Source: Pseudomonadales bacterium
GTDB taxonomy: Bacteria > Pseudomonadota > Gammaproteobacteria > Pseudomonadales > Azotimanducaceae
Direction: 5' to 3'
NCBI GenBank assembly: GCA_023300545.1
Contig: JALZVT010000020.1
Coordinates: 1 to 64,000, forward strand
DNA: 64,000 nt
The first letter of the stretch is position 1. Each line of letters starts with the position of its first letter. A program made the translations under genes and the position numbers. Under the pieces are notes generated by a model. The model ran no database searches. It was given only the letters and a program-made list of their open reading frames with translations, and was not told where the DNA came from. Positions 37,080 through 47,282 of the stretch are shown here, piece by piece.

Positions 37080-38363
37080 TTAACCGCGCTCGCGCGCTAG
37101 CGCGCGGTACCCAATATCGCGGCGGCAGTACATGTCTTGCCAGCTAATGGTCTCGATGCGCTGATAGGCGCGTGCCTGAGCTTCGGCCACGCTGTTACCA
37201 AGCGCAACCACACACAGCACTCGGCCACCAGCGGTGACAACCTCGTCTTTTACCAGCGCGCTGCCTGCATGGAATACTTTGGTATGTGCCTGATCAGCTT
37301 CAAGCCCTGTAATGTTGGCGCCCGATTCGTACGCCAACGGGTAGCCGCCAGCTGCAAGCACCACACCAAGCGCCACCTGATCAGTAAACTCAAGCGTGAC
37401 ACTGGCAAGTTCCCCCGCAAGCGCCTGCAAGCACACGGCGGCAAGATCAGAGCGCAGTCGCGTCATCACGGGCTGCGCCTCCGGGTCGCCGAAGCGACAA
37501 TTAAACTCGATGACCTTTGGTGTTCCGTCAGCGGCAATCATTAACCCCGCATAAAGAAATCCGGTATAGGGCATGCCGTCTGCTGCCATGCCCGCAAGGG
37601 TTGGTTCAATGACCTCGCGCATGACGCGTTCATGTATGGCCGGGGTAACCACCGGAGCCGGTGAATAGGCACCCATACCCCCTGTATTTGGTCCCTTGTC
37701 ACCATCGTCTCGTGCTTTGTGATCTTGCGAACTGGCAAACGGAATAGCCGTTGTACCGTCACACAGACAAATAAAGCTGGCTTCCTCACCCGCTAAAAAT
37801 TCTTCGATAACCACTCGCGCCCCGGCATCGCCAAACGCATTTCCACTAAGCATGTCAGTGACGGCAGCCTCAGCCTCGGCAAGGCTTGTCGCAACCACCA
37901 CACCTTTGCCCGCCGCAAGGCCATCCGCTTTGACAACAATCGGCGCACCCTGCGCGCGCACGTACTCAAGCGCCTCCGCAACTTCTGAAAACGTGTTGTA
38001 GGCACCGGTTGGAATGTTATGCCGGGCAAGAAAGTCTTTCGCAAATGCCTTCGAACCTTCCAGTTGCGCAGCCGCCTTGCTTGGTCCAAAGCAGGCCAAT
38101 CCTGCCTCTGCAAAACGATCACAGATACCCTCCACCAAAGGTACCTCAGGCCCAATAATCGTCAAAGCAATCGCTTCGCGCTGCACCAGAGCAATCAGCC
38201 CCTCAAAATCATCGACCGCAACCGCCACATTGGTAACGCCGGCTTCAAGTTCGGTTCCGGCGTTGCCGGGCGCCACCAACACAGAAGTGACGCTTTTGCC
38301 CTGCAATACGCGCCATGCAAGCGCATGTTCGCGCCCACCGCTACCTACCACCAAAACTTTCAT
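37080..38363 (-). CDS. purD: phosphoribosylamine-glycine ligase
   Basis: PurD makes glycinamide ribonucleotide, the second step of purine synthesis. The 427-residue ATP-grasp protein opens VVGSGGREHALAW, and has KADGLAAGKGVVVA near residue 144, the FNCRFGDPEAQ metal/ATP site near 284, and a C-domain ending GYRALARERG. Length is typical. It follows purH by 15 bases on the same strand. Confidence 0.98.
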   Translation of the reverse strand: MKVLVVGSGGREHALAWRVLQGKSVTSVLVAPGNAGTELEAGVTNVAVAVDDFEGLIALVQREAIALTIIGPEVPLVEGICDRFAEAGLACFGPSKAAAQLEGSKAFAKDFLARHNIPTGAYNTFSEVAEALEYVRAQGAPIVVKADGLAAGKGVVVATSLAEAEAAVTDMLSGNAFGDAGARVVIEEFLAGEEASFICLCDGTTAIPFASSQDHKARDDGDKGPNTGGMGAYSPAPVVTPAIHERVMREVIEPTLAGMAADGMPYTGFLYAGLMIAADGTPKVIEFNCRFGDPEAQPVMTRLRSDLAAVCLQALAGELASVTLEFTDQVALGVVLAAGGYPLAYESGANITGLEADQAHTKVFHAGSALVKDEVVTAGGRVLCVVALGNSVAEAQARAYQRIETISWQDMYCRRDIGYRALARERG

Positions 38364-38378
38364 CGTATCTTTACGTCC

Positions 38379-39989
38379 TTAATGGCGAAAATGCCGCATA
38401 CCGGTAAGCACCATCGCAATACCATGCTCGTCTGCGGCCTCAATCACTTCGTTATCACGCATAGAGCCACCGGGCTGAATGATCGCTTTTATACCCGCGG
38501 CTGCCGCCGCATCAATGCTGTCTCGAAACGGAAAGAAGGCATCTGAGGCCATAACCGCACCCGACACTTCCAACCCCTCTTCTGCCGCCTTCATACCCGC
38601 AATCTTTGCACTGATAACACGCGCCATCTGCCCTGCGCCTACGCCAATGGTTTGCTGGTTGCGCGCATACACAATCGCATTAGATTTCACAAACCACGCC
38701 ACCTTCCAGGCAAACAACAAATCCCGGTGCTCATCCGCCGTGGGTGAACGCTGGCTTGCCACTTGCAAATTGGTTTCGATCAGCGCTGTTTGATCCGCAT
38801 CTTGCACAAGCAAGCCTCCGCCAACCCGCTTGAAGTCACGAAACGCGGCGGCATTCGCTGGCAACGTCCCGGTGCGTAACACGCGCACATTCTTTTTCTT
38901 TGCCGCCAACTCAAGCGCGGCATCCTCTACTTCCGGAGCTATGATCACTTCGACAAACTGGCGCTCGAGAATGGGGGCAAGTGTTTGCGCCGTAAGTGGC
39001 CGATTGAAAGCAATGATGCCGCCAAAAGCCGAGGTTGTATCAGTCGCAAATGCCAGATCATAAGCCGCAAGCGGAGTGTCAGCACAGGCAACCCCACAGG
39101 GATTCGCGTGCTTAACAATCACGCACGCAGGCTCACTAAACACCTTCACGCATTCGAGAGCGGCGTCGGTGTCAGCAATATTGTTATAGCTAAGCGCTTT
39201 GCCTTGCAGCTGCTCGAAACCCGCAATCGTGCCAGCCGCAGGTTGGTCTTCAACATAAAATGCAGCCCGCTGATGCGGGTTTTCGCCGTAGCGCATATCC
39301 ATGCGCTTTGTGAACGAGAGCGTGTATGACTCGGGTAGCGCTAACTCGATGGCGTCAGCCGCCTCACCACTCTCACCATCAAGTTCCGAACGCAGTAGAT
39401 AAGCGGCCACCGCACTGTCATAACTGGCCGTATGCTGGTACGCGTGCAACGCTGCGCGTCGACGAATGGCAAAGGTGCTGCCATTACCGGATACGGCATC
39501 CAGCACTTTCGAGTAATCGGCGGGGTTGACCACTACCCAAACAAACGCGTGATTCTTGGCGGCCGCACGCAACATTGCAGGCCCCCCAATATCGATGTTC
39601 TCAATCGCCATAGCATCGGTGCAGTCATTGCGCACAATCGTTTCCCGAAACGGGTAGAGATTCACCACCACAAGATCGATCGCCGCAATGTCGTGCTCAC
39701 GCATCACCTCGTCGTCAACACCCCGACGGCCGAGAATGCCGCCATGAATCTTGGGGTGCAGTGTTTTAACCCGCCCATCCATGATTTCCGGTGAACCGGT
39801 GTGCTTCGACACCTCCGTCACCGCAAGCCCTGCTTCAGTTAACGCTTTGTACGTACCGCCGGTAGACAACAGCTCAACGCCAGCCGCAGCCAGCGCTGCA
39901 CCCAGTTCCGCTATGCCAGTTTTATCGGAAACACTTAACAGCGCCCGTCGAACAGGCAGTGTTCGTGGGTCTGTAACAGATGTGGTCAT
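38379..39989 (-). CDS. purH: bifunctional AICAR transformylase/IMP cyclohydrolase
   Basis: PurH carries out the last two steps of IMP synthesis. The 536-residue product has the cyclohydrolase N-domain ([22 protein letters not shown]) and the transformylase C-domain with KHANPCG (catalytic Lys-His), QPGGSMRD and the terminal GMRHFRH. TTG 39992 precedes the preferred ATG 39989, which has GGAG five bases upstream. In most relatives fis lies between dusB and purH; here only 47 bases separate them. Confidence 0.98.
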   Translation of the reverse strand: MTTSVTDPRTLPVRRALLSVSDKTGIAELGAALAAAGVELLSTGGTYKALTEAGLAVTEVSKHTGSPEIMDGRVKTLHPKIHGGILGRRGVDDEVMREHDIAAIDLVVVNLYPFRETIVRNDCTDAMAIENIDIGGPAMLRAAAKNHAFVWVVVNPADYSKVLDAVSGNGSTFAIRRRAALHAYQHTASYDSAVAAYLLRSELDGESGEAADAIELALPESYTLSFTKRMDMRYGENPHQRAAFYVEDQPAAGTIAGFEQLQGKALSYNNIADTDAALECVKVFSEPACVIVKHANPCGVACADTPLAAYDLAFATDTTSAFGGIIAFNRPLTAQTLAPILERQFVEVIIAPEVEDAALELAAKKKNVRVLRTGTLPANAAAFRDFKRVGGGLLVQDADQTALIETNLQVASQRSPTADEHRDLLFAWKVAWFVKSNAIVYARNQQTIGVGAGQMARVISAKIAGMKAAEEGLEVSGAVMASDAFFPFRDSIDAAAAAGIKAIIQPGGSMRDNEVIEAADEHGIAMVLTGMRHFRH

Positions 39990-40036
39990 CAATACTCCAA
40001 GTTAGATAAATGTTGTTTTGCTATTGGCCGTTCAGT

Positions 40037-41050
40037 TCAAGCGACGCGCCGTTCACCCAGCGTACCGAGCAGATCAAGTTGCTCATTCGCGGTTGACGCA
40101 CGCAGAATTGATTTTGTTAACGCGCGAAGCGAACCCTCAGCATCCGCAGAGTTCAACCCCTCGCTCAAAATAGTGGCATGGGACAACGTCCATTGAACGT
40201 GCTTACGCGCAATTCGCACGCCCTGTTCTTCGCCATAAAATCGATGCGTTGCCAGCAACTGATCGCGCAAGAACTGCACACGCTCAGCAAGCCCAGGCGG
40301 GCGAAAGTGCCGCCCTTCGAGTTCCGCTGCTATCCAAGCTGGCAACCAGGGCGCGCCTAACGCCGCCCGCCCAATCATTACGCCGTCTGCGCCAGTTTGA
40401 GCCAGCACTCGCTGGGCATCTGTTGGTGAACAAATATCGCCATTCGCAAACACCGGAACAGAAACCGCAGCCTTGACCCGAGCGACGGTGTCGAACTCAA
40501 CATCACCGACAAACTTGCAGGCTCGAGTGCGGCCATGAACAGCGAGCGCGGCAACCCCTGCGTCTTCCAATGCCTTCGCAAGCTCAGGCGCGTTGCGCGT
40601 TGCCGGCGCGGGGCCGGTGCGCATCTTCACGGTAACGGGCACAGCGGCAGTAGCAGCAACGCTAACCGCTGCAGTTGTCAGTGCAACCAACTGTTCAGGA
40701 TGGGCCATCAACGCAGAGCCCGCGGCTTTGCGACACACTTTCTTTGCCGGACAACCAAAGTTGAGATCGACTATCTGGGCGCCGCATTCGATCGCGTCTC
40801 GAACGGCGTCCTTTAGCCACTCAACGTCTGTCCCTGCAATCTGCACCGCATGCAGCGAACCGGCAACGGCTTCCCGCCGCAGCAACGTTTTTCGGGTGTT
40901 CTTTAGCTCCGGCCGCGACCCGGTCATCTCGCCCACCATATAACCCACGCCCTGTTCCCAGGCGATCTTTCGAAACGGCACATCCGTTACTCCGGCCATT
41001 GGGGCCAGGGCAACGCAGTTGCGTAATTGGTGGGAGCCTATGCGGATCAT
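40037..41050 (-). CDS. dusB: tRNA-dihydrouridine synthase B
   Basis: DusB reduces specific uridines in the tRNA D-loop with FMN and NADPH. The 337-residue product has LAPMAGVTDVPFR at the N-terminus, VDLNFGCPAKKVCRKAAGSAL with the catalytic Cys near residue 100, HGRTR, FANGDICS and GVMIGRAALGAPW. Motifs and the purH neighbour support DusB rather than DusA or DusC. In E. coli and Pseudomonas this gene is followed by fis, which is absent here. Confidence 0.96.
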   Translation of the reverse strand: MIRIGSHQLRNCVALAPMAGVTDVPFRKIAWEQGVGYMVGEMTGSRPELKNTRKTLLRREAVAGSLHAVQIAGTDVEWLKDAVRDAIECGAQIVDLNFGCPAKKVCRKAAGSALMAHPEQLVALTTAAVSVAATAAVPVTVKMRTGPAPATRNAPELAKALEDAGVAALAVHGRTRACKFVGDVEFDTVARVKAAVSVPVFANGDICSPTDAQRVLAQTGADGVMIGRAALGAPWLPAWIAAELEGRHFRPPGLAERVQFLRDQLLATHRFYGEEQGVRIARKHVQWTLSHATILSEGLNSADAEGSLRALTKSILRASTANEQLDLLGTLGERRVA

Positions 41051-41115
41051 CGGCGGGCAGTCGTTAGTGAGAAAAGGGGCAGCAAAATTGGGCGCACATC
41101 ATAACCGCCCAGCGT

Positions 41116-41160
41116 AAGCAATGGAAAAGGAAGCAATGGAAAAGGAAGCAATAGAAAGGG
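41116..41160. repeat. 15-bp tandem repeat, three copies
   Basis: AAGCAATGGAAAAGG occurs twice exactly (41116-41130, 41131-41145), then once with changes (41146-41160), in the 151-base gap between dusB and the DUF3426 gene. No protein function is seen. It may be a variable-number locus upstream of dusB. Confidence 0.85.
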
Positions 41161-41201
41161 CGCTCAGCGGATGACCGCCAATCTATCGACCGCTAGCTGT
41201 A

Positions 41202-43205
41202 TTAGTGAAACTGCAACTGATAGTTAACGGCCGAAGGCCCAGGATCAGCAATTTCGATGTCGATGTGCACCGGCGTTCGAACCGCCATCAGTTGGTCGCT
41301 ACCCGCAAGTTCGCCATCAAGGTATTCGCCTGGTTCAAGTCGGTAAGACTCAACTACCTGCTGACTCAAATCCATAAACTGCAATTCAATGACCGGAAAG
41401 GGCTGCGCAAACTCGGCCTCGTTGATGATCAGGGCGTCCACCAACAGCTTGTCTGCCTTGTCCGGATGGCTGCGCACCGCTAACTTGCGCGACTGCATGT
41501 CTTGCACGCTACGCCGCAGGGGCAGCTCGCACCCCACCACCGAACAGACGCTGGCATACACTGGCCGTAGCGTTGGCGATTTAGCCCAATCATCAAACTG
41601 CCAGAACATCACCTGACCAACCAGCAATAGGGACGCCAGCACCGTACCGATCCGCAAGGCATAAGGGTTGCCAAGCCAACGTTCGAGGGTCGATTTTGCA
41701 GTATCAAGCGCGGCCTTGCCGGCGCCCACCTTCTCTCGCTCCGTTCGTCCAGCGACCGACATCTCCGCCGCCAGACCTTCCACCGACTCAGCCGGGGTAA
41801 CCGGAAAGGTCGCAGAATCCCAACCAGTGGACTCCAACGCGGGGCTTTCCGGCGGCGGCTCAATCAACTCAGCGCCGTGCCCAGCTGCCAGCAAATCGTT
41901 CCCAGAGTCAGTGACCTCAGCCTGCTTGTATTGGGCCGGGGGAATCTCGATCGATGTAACAGCACTTTTGACCGCGGCAGTTTTGTCAGCAGCACTCTTG
42001 TCAGCAGCAGTTGGGCCTGCCGCACTGGCCGCCTGTTCGGCGGCAGCGACTCGCTCCGCGGCAGCCACCTTATTTGCCGTTACGGCAAGCGCGCTATTTG
42101 CAACAGCACGGGTAACCAACGGTTCAGCTTGATCAATCGCACTCTGAAGATCAGCCGAAGATTGCTCGCTCGCAACCACGGCCGGCGGGGCGGCGACACT
42201 CGCCACAGACTCTGAACTCCCAGTGCTTATGGCTTCAGCGCCTGTAGTTTGAAAGTCTGGGGTTTGCGCACCTATCGGTTCGGCATCGGCCTTGAGGTCT
42301 GATACAACATCGCGCAATGCTTGCTCTGATGTTGCCTGAGCTGACGTTGGCTGCAATGCCGAAGAATCAAGCGCCGTACTACCCTGGCCGACACTTTCAC
42401 CGTCTTCGCGCAATTCACGAAACAACGCCTCGAGCTGGCTCTTGCTGCCCGCTTCCGGCGTGCTCAGCAATTGCTGCAAGGCGAGATCATCGTCATCGTG
42501 CACCATGTCGAGTTCAGACAGCTGCACCACCATGCTGTCATCATCGTCCACCGCAAATCCGTTTGCTTCGCTGGGCAATTCATCTTCAAGCCACCAGCGT
42601 AACGCTTCCTCATTGTTCAGCGCGTCTTCTATCGTCGCTCGTGGCTGAGAGGTCGCTCGTGGCGCAGACTCTGCAGGCGCATCATCAAACCGGCTACTCG
42701 CACCAGAACTCGCAAGCTCAAGAGTGACCCGCGGACCAAACTCCTGGGTGTCCACCTCCACATTGGTCCAGTCGGCGTCCTCCCCTGACTCAAGCTCAGG
42801 TTGGACGCGTAGGTTCTCACCATCCGGGTCTAGTTCAACGGCAAGAAACCCTCCCGACAGCTCAAGTTCCTGAGTATCGCCGCGCTCAGCCGCCAGCGCG
42901 TCGAGCTCATAAGCACGCGCAGCGGTTGCACCATAACCGGTCAATCCCGCCTCTCCGTCCTCTTTTGTGCTGTCTTCTTCGGCCAGCTCAGCAAGCACCG
43001 ATTCGAGCATATTGGTTTCGGAGGTGAGTTCCGGAGCGGGTGTCGCGTCGTCGAGCAGCAGGTGATCCACGCCGGCAAACACCGCAAGGCAGGCGCCACA
43101 ACGCACACGCCCGTGCGCGATCTGCAGTTGCGACTCACCCACTCGAAAGCGCGTGTGGCAGTTCGGACACTCGGTGATTAGCGGCGGCGGCTCCGTTGTC
43201 ACCAT
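41202..43205 (-). CDS. zinc-ribbon/DUF3426 membrane protein
   Basis: The 667-residue product has an N-terminal zinc ribbon of the MJ0042 type (CPNCHTRF...CGACLAVF, two C-x2-C pairs, residues 13-39). A long acidic then Ala/Glu/Ser-rich middle (about 70-480) contains imperfect AAxKxA-type repeats. One membrane helix follows near residue 530 (IGTVLASLLLVGQVMFW), then a periplasmic DUF3426 domain (VGCELPLRR, LLVDALIINEAEFAQPFPVIEL). The prmA-DUF3426-dusB order is kept from Pseudomonas. Function is unknown. The start codon overlaps the prmA stop by one base (TAATG). The middle is much longer than in the usual 300-450-residue relatives. Confidence 0.88.
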   Translation of the reverse strand: MVTTEPPPLITECPNCHTRFRVGESQLQIAHGRVRCGACLAVFAGVDHLLLDDATPAPELTSETNMLESVLAELAEEDSTKEDGEAGLTGYGATAARAYELDALAAERGDTQELELSGGFLAVELDPDGENLRVQPELESGEDADWTNVEVDTQEFGPRVTLELASSGASSRFDDAPAESAPRATSQPRATIEDALNNEEALRWWLEDELPSEANGFAVDDDDSMVVQLSELDMVHDDDDLALQQLLSTPEAGSKSQLEALFRELREDGESVGQGSTALDSSALQPTSAQATSEQALRDVVSDLKADAEPIGAQTPDFQTTGAEAISTGSSESVASVAAPPAVVASEQSSADLQSAIDQAEPLVTRAVANSALAVTANKVAAAERVAAAEQAASAAGPTAADKSAADKTAAVKSAVTSIEIPPAQYKQAEVTDSGNDLLAAGHGAELIEPPPESPALESTGWDSATFPVTPAESVEGLAAEMSVAGRTEREKVGAGKAALDTAKSTLERWLGNPYALRIGTVLASLLLVGQVMFWQFDDWAKSPTLRPVYASVCSVVGCELPLRRSVQDMQSRKLAVRSHPDKADKLLVDALIINEAEFAQPFPVIELQFMDLSQQVVESYRLEPGEYLDGELAGSDQLMAVRTPVHIDIEIADPGPSAVNYQLQFH

Positions 43206-44164
43206 TAACGCACCTTCACGCCCTGCAGGCGCACCCAGCGTTCGTCCTGGGCGTCAACGCGATCGGCGGCCGCGATCGCGGCGCCAACATGGGGCACCGG
43301 TGGAGCAAACTTAATGTTGGGGTACGCCTCAATCACCGCTTCCGCCTGTTGCGCCAGCAAGCCCGCCAGAACAAGAGTTCCACCCGGCAGCAAGCGCTCA
43401 CTCAACTCATCAGCCAGTTCGATAAGGGGGTTTGCAAGGATGTTCGCCACCACCACCTCATAGCGCGACTGGCTGGGCAATTCACCGGGCATAAACACCT
43501 GCATACCCGCCGCTACGCCATTGTAGGCAGCATTATCACGGGTCGCCAGCAGCGCTTGCGGGTCATGGTCAACACCGTCAGCAGCCACAGCCCCCAACAG
43601 CAACGCGCCAAGCGCTAAAACGCCAGAGCCACAGCCAAAGTCGAGCACTCTAGCACCCGGCAAACTGGTCATTGTTGCCATGTACTCAAGACATAGCTGG
43701 GTCGTCGGATGCAGGCCACTGCCAAAGGCGAGTCCCGGATCGAGCTTCAGCACCGCAGCAGAGTCGAGTTCCGCCAAGCGCTCAACGGTCGCATCGCGCG
43801 GCAACAGCCATAGTCGCCCCCGGGCAAACGACAACTCTTCAACCGGCTGGGCAGGCAGCGCGGCCAAATCGCCTTCAGACAGAAAATTAGCACTAACTTC
43901 GGCGAAAATACCTTTATCGTGAATTTCTGCCTGCAATCGCCTCACCACCGACGCAATGTCAACAGTTACATCCCAAAACGCCGTTATAGCAGCACGTTTC
44001 CAGACGATTGTATCTCCAGGGCCAGGCTCTAACACCGCCTCAATCAACGAATCTTCGCCTGCGTTATCCAGCAGCGCAGAAACCGCCCCTAGGTCCATGC
44101 AAACATCGCTTAACGCATCGGCATAATGGCCGGGAAGCTCTATTTTTACCTGCAACCAACTCAT
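43205..44164 (-). CDS. prmA: ribosomal protein L11 methyltransferase
   Basis: PrmA trimethylates several amino groups of ribosomal protein L11. The 319-residue product starts MSWLQVKIELPG, has LDPGLAFGSGLHPTTQLCLE near residue 145, the SAM loop VLDFGCGSGVLALGA near 172 and the catalytic NILANPLIEL near 237. It follows accB by 15 bases, but in most Gammaproteobacteria accC lies between the two. Confidence 0.97.
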   Translation of the reverse strand: MSWLQVKIELPGHYADALSDVCMDLGAVSALLDNAGEDSLIEAVLEPGPGDTIVWKRAAITAFWDVTVDIASVVRRLQAEIHDKGIFAEVSANFLSEGDLAALPAQPVEELSFARGRLWLLPRDATVERLAELDSAAVLKLDPGLAFGSGLHPTTQLCLEYMATMTSLPGARVLDFGCGSGVLALGALLLGAVAADGVDHDPQALLATRDNAAYNGVAAGMQVFMPGELPSQSRYEVVVANILANPLIELADELSERLLPGGTLVLAGLLAQQAEAVIEAYPNIKFAPPVPHVGAAIAAADRVDAQDERWVRLQGVKVR

Positions 44165-44179
44165 TGTGGGCTCAGCCCC

Positions 44180-44638
44180 TCAGGTTTGATCAGAGACAAT
44201 CAGAAACAACGACTGCCCCGCTTCGACCGGCTCGCCATTAGGCACCAGAATGGCACTGATGGTGCCCATCCGATCAGCCTCAATAGGGTTCATCATCTTC
44301 ATACTTTCGACAATGCAAAGTACATCCCCCGGATTGACCCGGTCACCCACGGCCACAAACTGCCCCGCATCTGGCGCCGGCGCTGCATAAAAGGTGCCGC
44401 TGAGCGGTGCTTTCAGAGGCTTGCCGGCGGCAACTGGTTCGGCGGGAGCCGGGGGCTCAGTTAGCATCATCGGTGCCACCAACGGCTGAATTTGAGACTG
44501 AAGTTGCGGCTGAAGTTGCGCCTGCCCTGGCACGGCCATAGTAATCCGCACCGCTTCTTCGCCAGACTTAACCTCCAACTCAGCAATGCCAGACTCTTCC
44601 ACCAATTCAATAAGCTTTTTGATTTTTCGCAGATCCAT
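44180..44638 (-). CDS. accB: biotin carboxyl carrier protein of acetyl-CoA carboxylase
   Basis: AccB carries biotin between the carboxylase (AccC) and transferase (AccAD) for malonyl-CoA synthesis. The 152-residue product has the MDLRKIKKLIELVEESGI N-terminus, a Gln/Pro/Ala linker with a short PQLQSQIQ repeat, and the biotin-accepting Lys in ESMKMMN (K114). The usual motif is EAMKMMN; Ser replaces Ala. It follows aroQ by two bases. Its usual downstream partner accC is not in this window. Confidence 0.97.
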   Translation of the reverse strand: MDLRKIKKLIELVEESGIAELEVKSGEEAVRITMAVPGQAQLQPQLQSQIQPLVAPMMLTEPPAPAEPVAAGKPLKAPLSGTFYAAPAPDAGQFVAVGDRVNPGDVLCIVESMKMMNPIEADRMGTISAILVPNGEPVEAGQSLFLIVSDQT

Positions 44639-44640
44639 AG

Positions 44641-45165
44641 CTAACTCCCGCTATCCCTTGGGCCTTTGGGTTGTTGGGCTCGCACCCGCTGCACGGCGGC
44701 CTCCAGCGCATAAAGATAGCCTTCTGCGCCCAATCCGGTGATCACCGCTACGGCCACATCAGATAAATAAGACGTCTGTCGAAACGCTTCCCGGGCATGC
44801 ACATTGCTCAGATGAACCTCAATAAACGGCAGCGCGACGCCCAAAAACGCATCGCGGAGGGCGACACTGGTATGGGTAAAGGCGCCGGGGTTAATAACGA
44901 CAAACTCCACACCGGCAGACGGCGCCGCGTGCAGCGCATTCACCAGCTCATGCTCCGCATTGCTCTGCAAATAGCTAACGGTGGCCCCGAGCTCTGAACC
45001 GCGAGCAGTGATGCGAGCATGAATATCGTCAAGGGTGTCGTAGCCGTAAACCTCAGGCTCACGGGTTCCCAATAGATTCAGGTTCGGCCCTTGCAGCACC
45101 AGAATATTGATCTGACCCTGCCCGCCATTGCCCTGACTGGAAGAAGATGGTGTGGCTGCTGCCAT
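44641..45165 (-). CDS. aroQ: 3-dehydroquinate dehydratase, type II
   Basis: AroQ removes water from 3-dehydroquinate in the shikimate pathway. The 174-residue product carries [18 protein letters not shown] near residue 25 with the catalytic Tyr, [12 protein letters not shown] near 93, and [14 protein letters not shown] near 117. About 18 Ser/Gly/Gln-rich residues precede the family start; an internal start is not obvious. The order dsbD-aroQ-accB is as in Pseudomonas. Confidence 0.97.
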   Translation of the reverse strand: MAAATPSSSSQGNGGQGQINILVLQGPNLNLLGTREPEVYGYDTLDDIHARITARGSELGATVSYLQSNAEHELVNALHAAPSAGVEFVVINPGAFTHTSVALRDAFLGVALPFIEVHLSNVHAREAFRQTSYLSDVAVAVITGLGAEGYLYALEAAVQRVRAQQPKGPRDSGS

Positions 45166-45272
45166 GAAACGTGCTTCCCATAACCGGTGAATAACACTGG
45201 CCAGTGTGCACGAGGTATCGCCGAGAAAACAGAGCGACCCATGATTTTGAGACGTTTAGCGCATTTTATCGG

Positions 45273-47282
45273 CTATATCAGCGAATTTATCGCAACATTA
45301 ACCGAAGTTCTTTCGGCCGATAAGTCCAGAACCTTGGCCAAATGAGTGGCCATGCCCTCAACATCAAGTTCGCCCTGAACCGTAAAACCACCGATTTGGC
45401 TACCATCGGGAGCAAAAAACACCATGCTCGGAGGGCCGTACAGGCCGTACCGCTCCATTAAAGCCTGATCTTGCTCGCTATTTTTTGTCACATCAGCCCG
45501 AATCAGATGAAACTGCGCGAGTTGCGCGCTCACACCCGCCTCTGGAAACACCCGCCGCTCCATGACCTTGCAGGAGATACACCAGTCTGCATAAAGGTCG
45601 AGCATGACAGGCTTGCCCGCAGCCACCCCGCGCGCGTGCTCAAGGTCAAACTCATCCACGCCTTTTATCGTAATCCAGGCGCCGCCGTGGTCATTGGCAC
45701 TGGCCACACCACTAACCGCGCCACTGCCACCGCCGGCAAAGGCGGTCAGAGGTCGCAACGGATCGTTTGCACCACTGGCCGCCCCAATCAATAACAGCAC
45801 CCCATAGAGAAAACTAAACGCACCAGAGGCCTTCCACAGCTGGCCCCAACCACTACGCGGCGAGAAGTCGAGCGCACCGAGGTAGACCCCAACGCCGACG
45901 GCAAGCGCCGCCCACAATGCAAGCGTTACGGAAGCGGGCACAACACGCTCGAGCAACCAAACGGCCACCCCAAGCAGCAACACGCCAAACACCGCCTTGA
46001 CGCTGTCCATCCACACCCCGGCACGCGGCAACAGATGACCGCCACTAGCCCCAATCAATAGCAGCGGCACGCCCATGCCAAGACCCAGCGCCAATAACGC
46101 CAGGCCACCAAATACGGCATCACCCGTCGAGCCAATGTAGATCAACGCACCGGCAAGTGGCGCCGAGACACAGGGCGACACCACCAGGCTCGACAACGAG
46201 CCCATGATAAACACACTGACGTAGTTACCACCTGCACGCCCTTGGTTCATGTTGTTCAACCGATTCTGCAAACCTTGCGGCAATTGCAGCTCGTAAAACC
46301 CAAACATCGAAAACGACAGCGCCACAAACACCAGCGAGAATACAATCAAGACCGGCGGCGATTGCAACGCGGCCTGCAGATTCAAACTCGCACCAAAGGT
46401 GCCAACCAGCACTCCGAGAATGGCATACGTAATGGCCATACCCAGCACATAAGCCAGTGACAACCAGAACCCGCGCAGGCGACTCATGTCACCCGATTCA
46501 CCAACAATAATGCTGGACAAAATTGGCACCATGGGTAAAACACAGGGCGTAAACGCAAGACCTATTCCCAACAACAAGAACAAACCCAACGAGCTGAGCA
46601 CGCTGGCACCGGCGAGTGTCGCTGCAAGCTGTTGCTCTTGAGTGCCCGCAATCTGCGAGGTCCCGGCGGAACCACCAGAACCGGTCTTCGGAGCCGCGCT
46701 TGCGCCACCCGCACTGATGTCATTGCTGTAGTTTCCAGCGTTAAGCATCACCCATTTTGTTTCTGGCGGATAACACAGACCGGCATCCGCACAGCCTTGA
46801 TAGGTAATGCCGACCTCGACGGCCTCACTACCCACCGTGCCATTAAGTGGCAGGCGCGCTTGAGCACCGTGGTAATAGACCTCAACGTCGCCAAAAAACT
46901 CGTCCTCCTTGGCTTTGCCAGGAGGAATCTCTGCCGCACCCAACTTAACGCCAGAACCTCCGCGGGTCTCAAAGCCAAACGCGTGCAGGTACAGGTAATA
47001 GCCATCCGGCATTTCCCAGCGCGCAAGCAACGCACCATCCGCACCCTGCTCCGTCGTCAGCGCAAACGCCTGATCGACCTTAAGGAACTCGACTTCCTGT
47101 TCTTGCAGCCAGCGGGCCGCACCATTGTTGCTGAGTCCGTCAGCAACCGGCTCAGCGGCACCCGCGTGCACCGCAAGAAGGGACGCCGCAGCGAACACAG
47201 CACTCATCAACACCGAGCTAATCTGCGTGCTGACCAAACGCCCAAAAAGGACGCCGCCAATCAATTTGACAACTTTTTTCAC
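45273..47282 (-). CDS. dsbD: thiol:disulfide interchange protein DsbD
   Basis: DsbD moves electrons from cytoplasmic thioredoxin to periplasmic thiol proteins. The 669-residue product has a signal segment, an N-terminal alpha domain with its redox pair in CADAGLCYPP, eight membrane helices (about 225-500) with Cys in FTPCVLPM and VVSPCVSAPL, and a C-terminal thioredoxin-like domain with DWCISCK near residue 585. Start is GTG. The gap to aroQ is 107 bases. Confidence 0.96.
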   Translation of the reverse strand: MKKVVKLIGGVLFGRLVSTQISSVLMSAVFAAASLLAVHAGAAEPVADGLSNNGAARWLQEQEVEFLKVDQAFALTTEQGADGALLARWEMPDGYYLYLHAFGFETRGGSGVKLGAAEIPPGKAKEDEFFGDVEVYYHGAQARLPLNGTVGSEAVEVGITYQGCADAGLCYPPETKWVMLNAGNYSNDISAGGASAAPKTGSGGSAGTSQIAGTQEQQLAATLAGASVLSSLGLFLLLGIGLAFTPCVLPMVPILSSIIVGESGDMSRLRGFWLSLAYVLGMAITYAILGVLVGTFGASLNLQAALQSPPVLIVFSLVFVALSFSMFGFYELQLPQGLQNRLNNMNQGRAGGNYVSVFIMGSLSSLVVSPCVSAPLAGALIYIGSTGDAVFGGLALLALGLGMGVPLLLIGASGGHLLPRAGVWMDSVKAVFGVLLLGVAVWLLERVVPASVTLALWAALAVGVGVYLGALDFSPRSGWGQLWKASGAFSFLYGVLLLIGAASGANDPLRPLTAFAGGGSGAVSGVASANDHGGAWITIKGVDEFDLEHARGVAAGKPVMLDLYADWCISCKVMERRVFPEAGVSAQLAQFHLIRADVTKNSEQDQALMERYGLYGPPSMVFFAPDGSQIGGFTVQGELDVEGMATHLAKVLDLSAERTSVNVAINSLI

